The notes under the pieces: generated by a model | What the model was told of the DNA's origin: nothing | The model's input: the letters and a program-made list of their open reading frames with translations, nothing else | The model's database searches: none | Assembly: GCA_023427125.1 (NCBI GenBank) | Contig: JAEZBP010000925.1 | Coordinates: forward strand, 1 to 5,309 | DNA length: 5,309 nucleotides | Reading direction: 5' to 3' | DNA from: Pseudomonadota bacterium | Lineage (GTDB): Bacteria > Myxococcota_A > Polyangia > Polyangiales > Sandaracinaceae | Program-made: the position numbers and the translations under genes | Part shown: positions 5,262 through 5,309 of the stretch, piece after piece | Numbering within the stretch: the first letter of the stretch is position 1 | How the letters are laid out: each line of letters starts with the position of its first letter

Positions 5262-5309
5262 ATGGCGCGCGCGCGCTTCACGATCACATCGGTCTCCTCG
5301 ATGATGATG
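5262..5309 (+). CDS. Start of a third gene in the ftsEX operon, truncated by the window edge
   Basis: ATG at 5262, two bases after the ftsX stop, opens a frame that runs off the end (MARARFTITSVSSMMM, 16 residues). Two arginines followed by a mildly hydrophobic run could be the beginning of a signal peptide. The near-contiguous spacing suggests translation coupled to ftsX. In several bacteria a periplasmic coiled-coil/M23 peptidase (EnvC-like) is encoded by or functions with ftsEX, so that is the leading guess, but the visible residues cannot prove it. The consecutive ATG codons at 5301-5309 are later start options. No Shine-Dalgarno is visible for 5262. A competing minus-strand frame over the same bases (IIIEETDVIVKRARAM) also reads plausibly but would end inside ftsX. 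Confidence 0.5.
   Translation, partial: MARARFTITSVSSMMM

Overview
The window comes from a very GC-rich bacterial chromosome. Codons end in G or C almost throughout, and long spurious open frames run antisense to every gene. The best guess is a myxobacterium-like member of Myxococcota, perhaps the Polyangia/Sandaracinus side. That guess rests on composition and on a large secreted lipoprotein that mixes cysteine-rich modules with FG-GAP/VCBS propeller repeats, a gene type abundant in that phylum. No taxonomic marker gene is present, so the assignment is inference.

Layout from left to right. Positions 1-213 hold no gene that can be supported in full; they contain short inverted and direct repeats, and possibly the start-side edge of a minus-strand gene that lies mostly off the window. 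Positions 214-783 (+) encode a small protein with two zinc ribbons (zf-TFIIB type). It converges on a large minus-strand gene (845-3328) for a predicted outer-surface lipoprotein: lipobox signal peptide, EGF/dickkopf-like cysteine-rich stretch, about six FG-GAP/VCBS Ca-loop repeats, a second cysteine cluster and a C-terminal CARDB-like beta domain. The 61-bp gap between the two genes contains a strong GC stem-loop. Positions 3329-3555 are a 227-bp divergent intergenic region. It contains a G-rich hexamer tandem repeat with G-quadruplex potential, an upstream C-rich arm that can pair with it, and a terminator-like stem-loop followed by seven T residues just before the next gene.

Positions 3556-5259 (+) are the cell-division pair ftsE-ftsX (ABC ATPase plus four-helix membrane partner), 15 bp apart with a good ribosome-binding site for ftsX. 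Two bases after the ftsX stop another plus-strand frame begins (5262) and runs off the window. Its position suggests a periplasmic murein-hydrolase activator of the EnvC/M23 kind, but only 16 residues are visible.

Functionally, FtsE and FtsX form the inner-membrane complex that drives periplasmic murein hydrolases during division. The lipoprotein and the zinc-ribbon protein have no evident link to it. The coding content is ordinary. The least explained part is the ftsE leader/divergent region with its stacked G-rich repeat, competing hairpin and terminator-like element.
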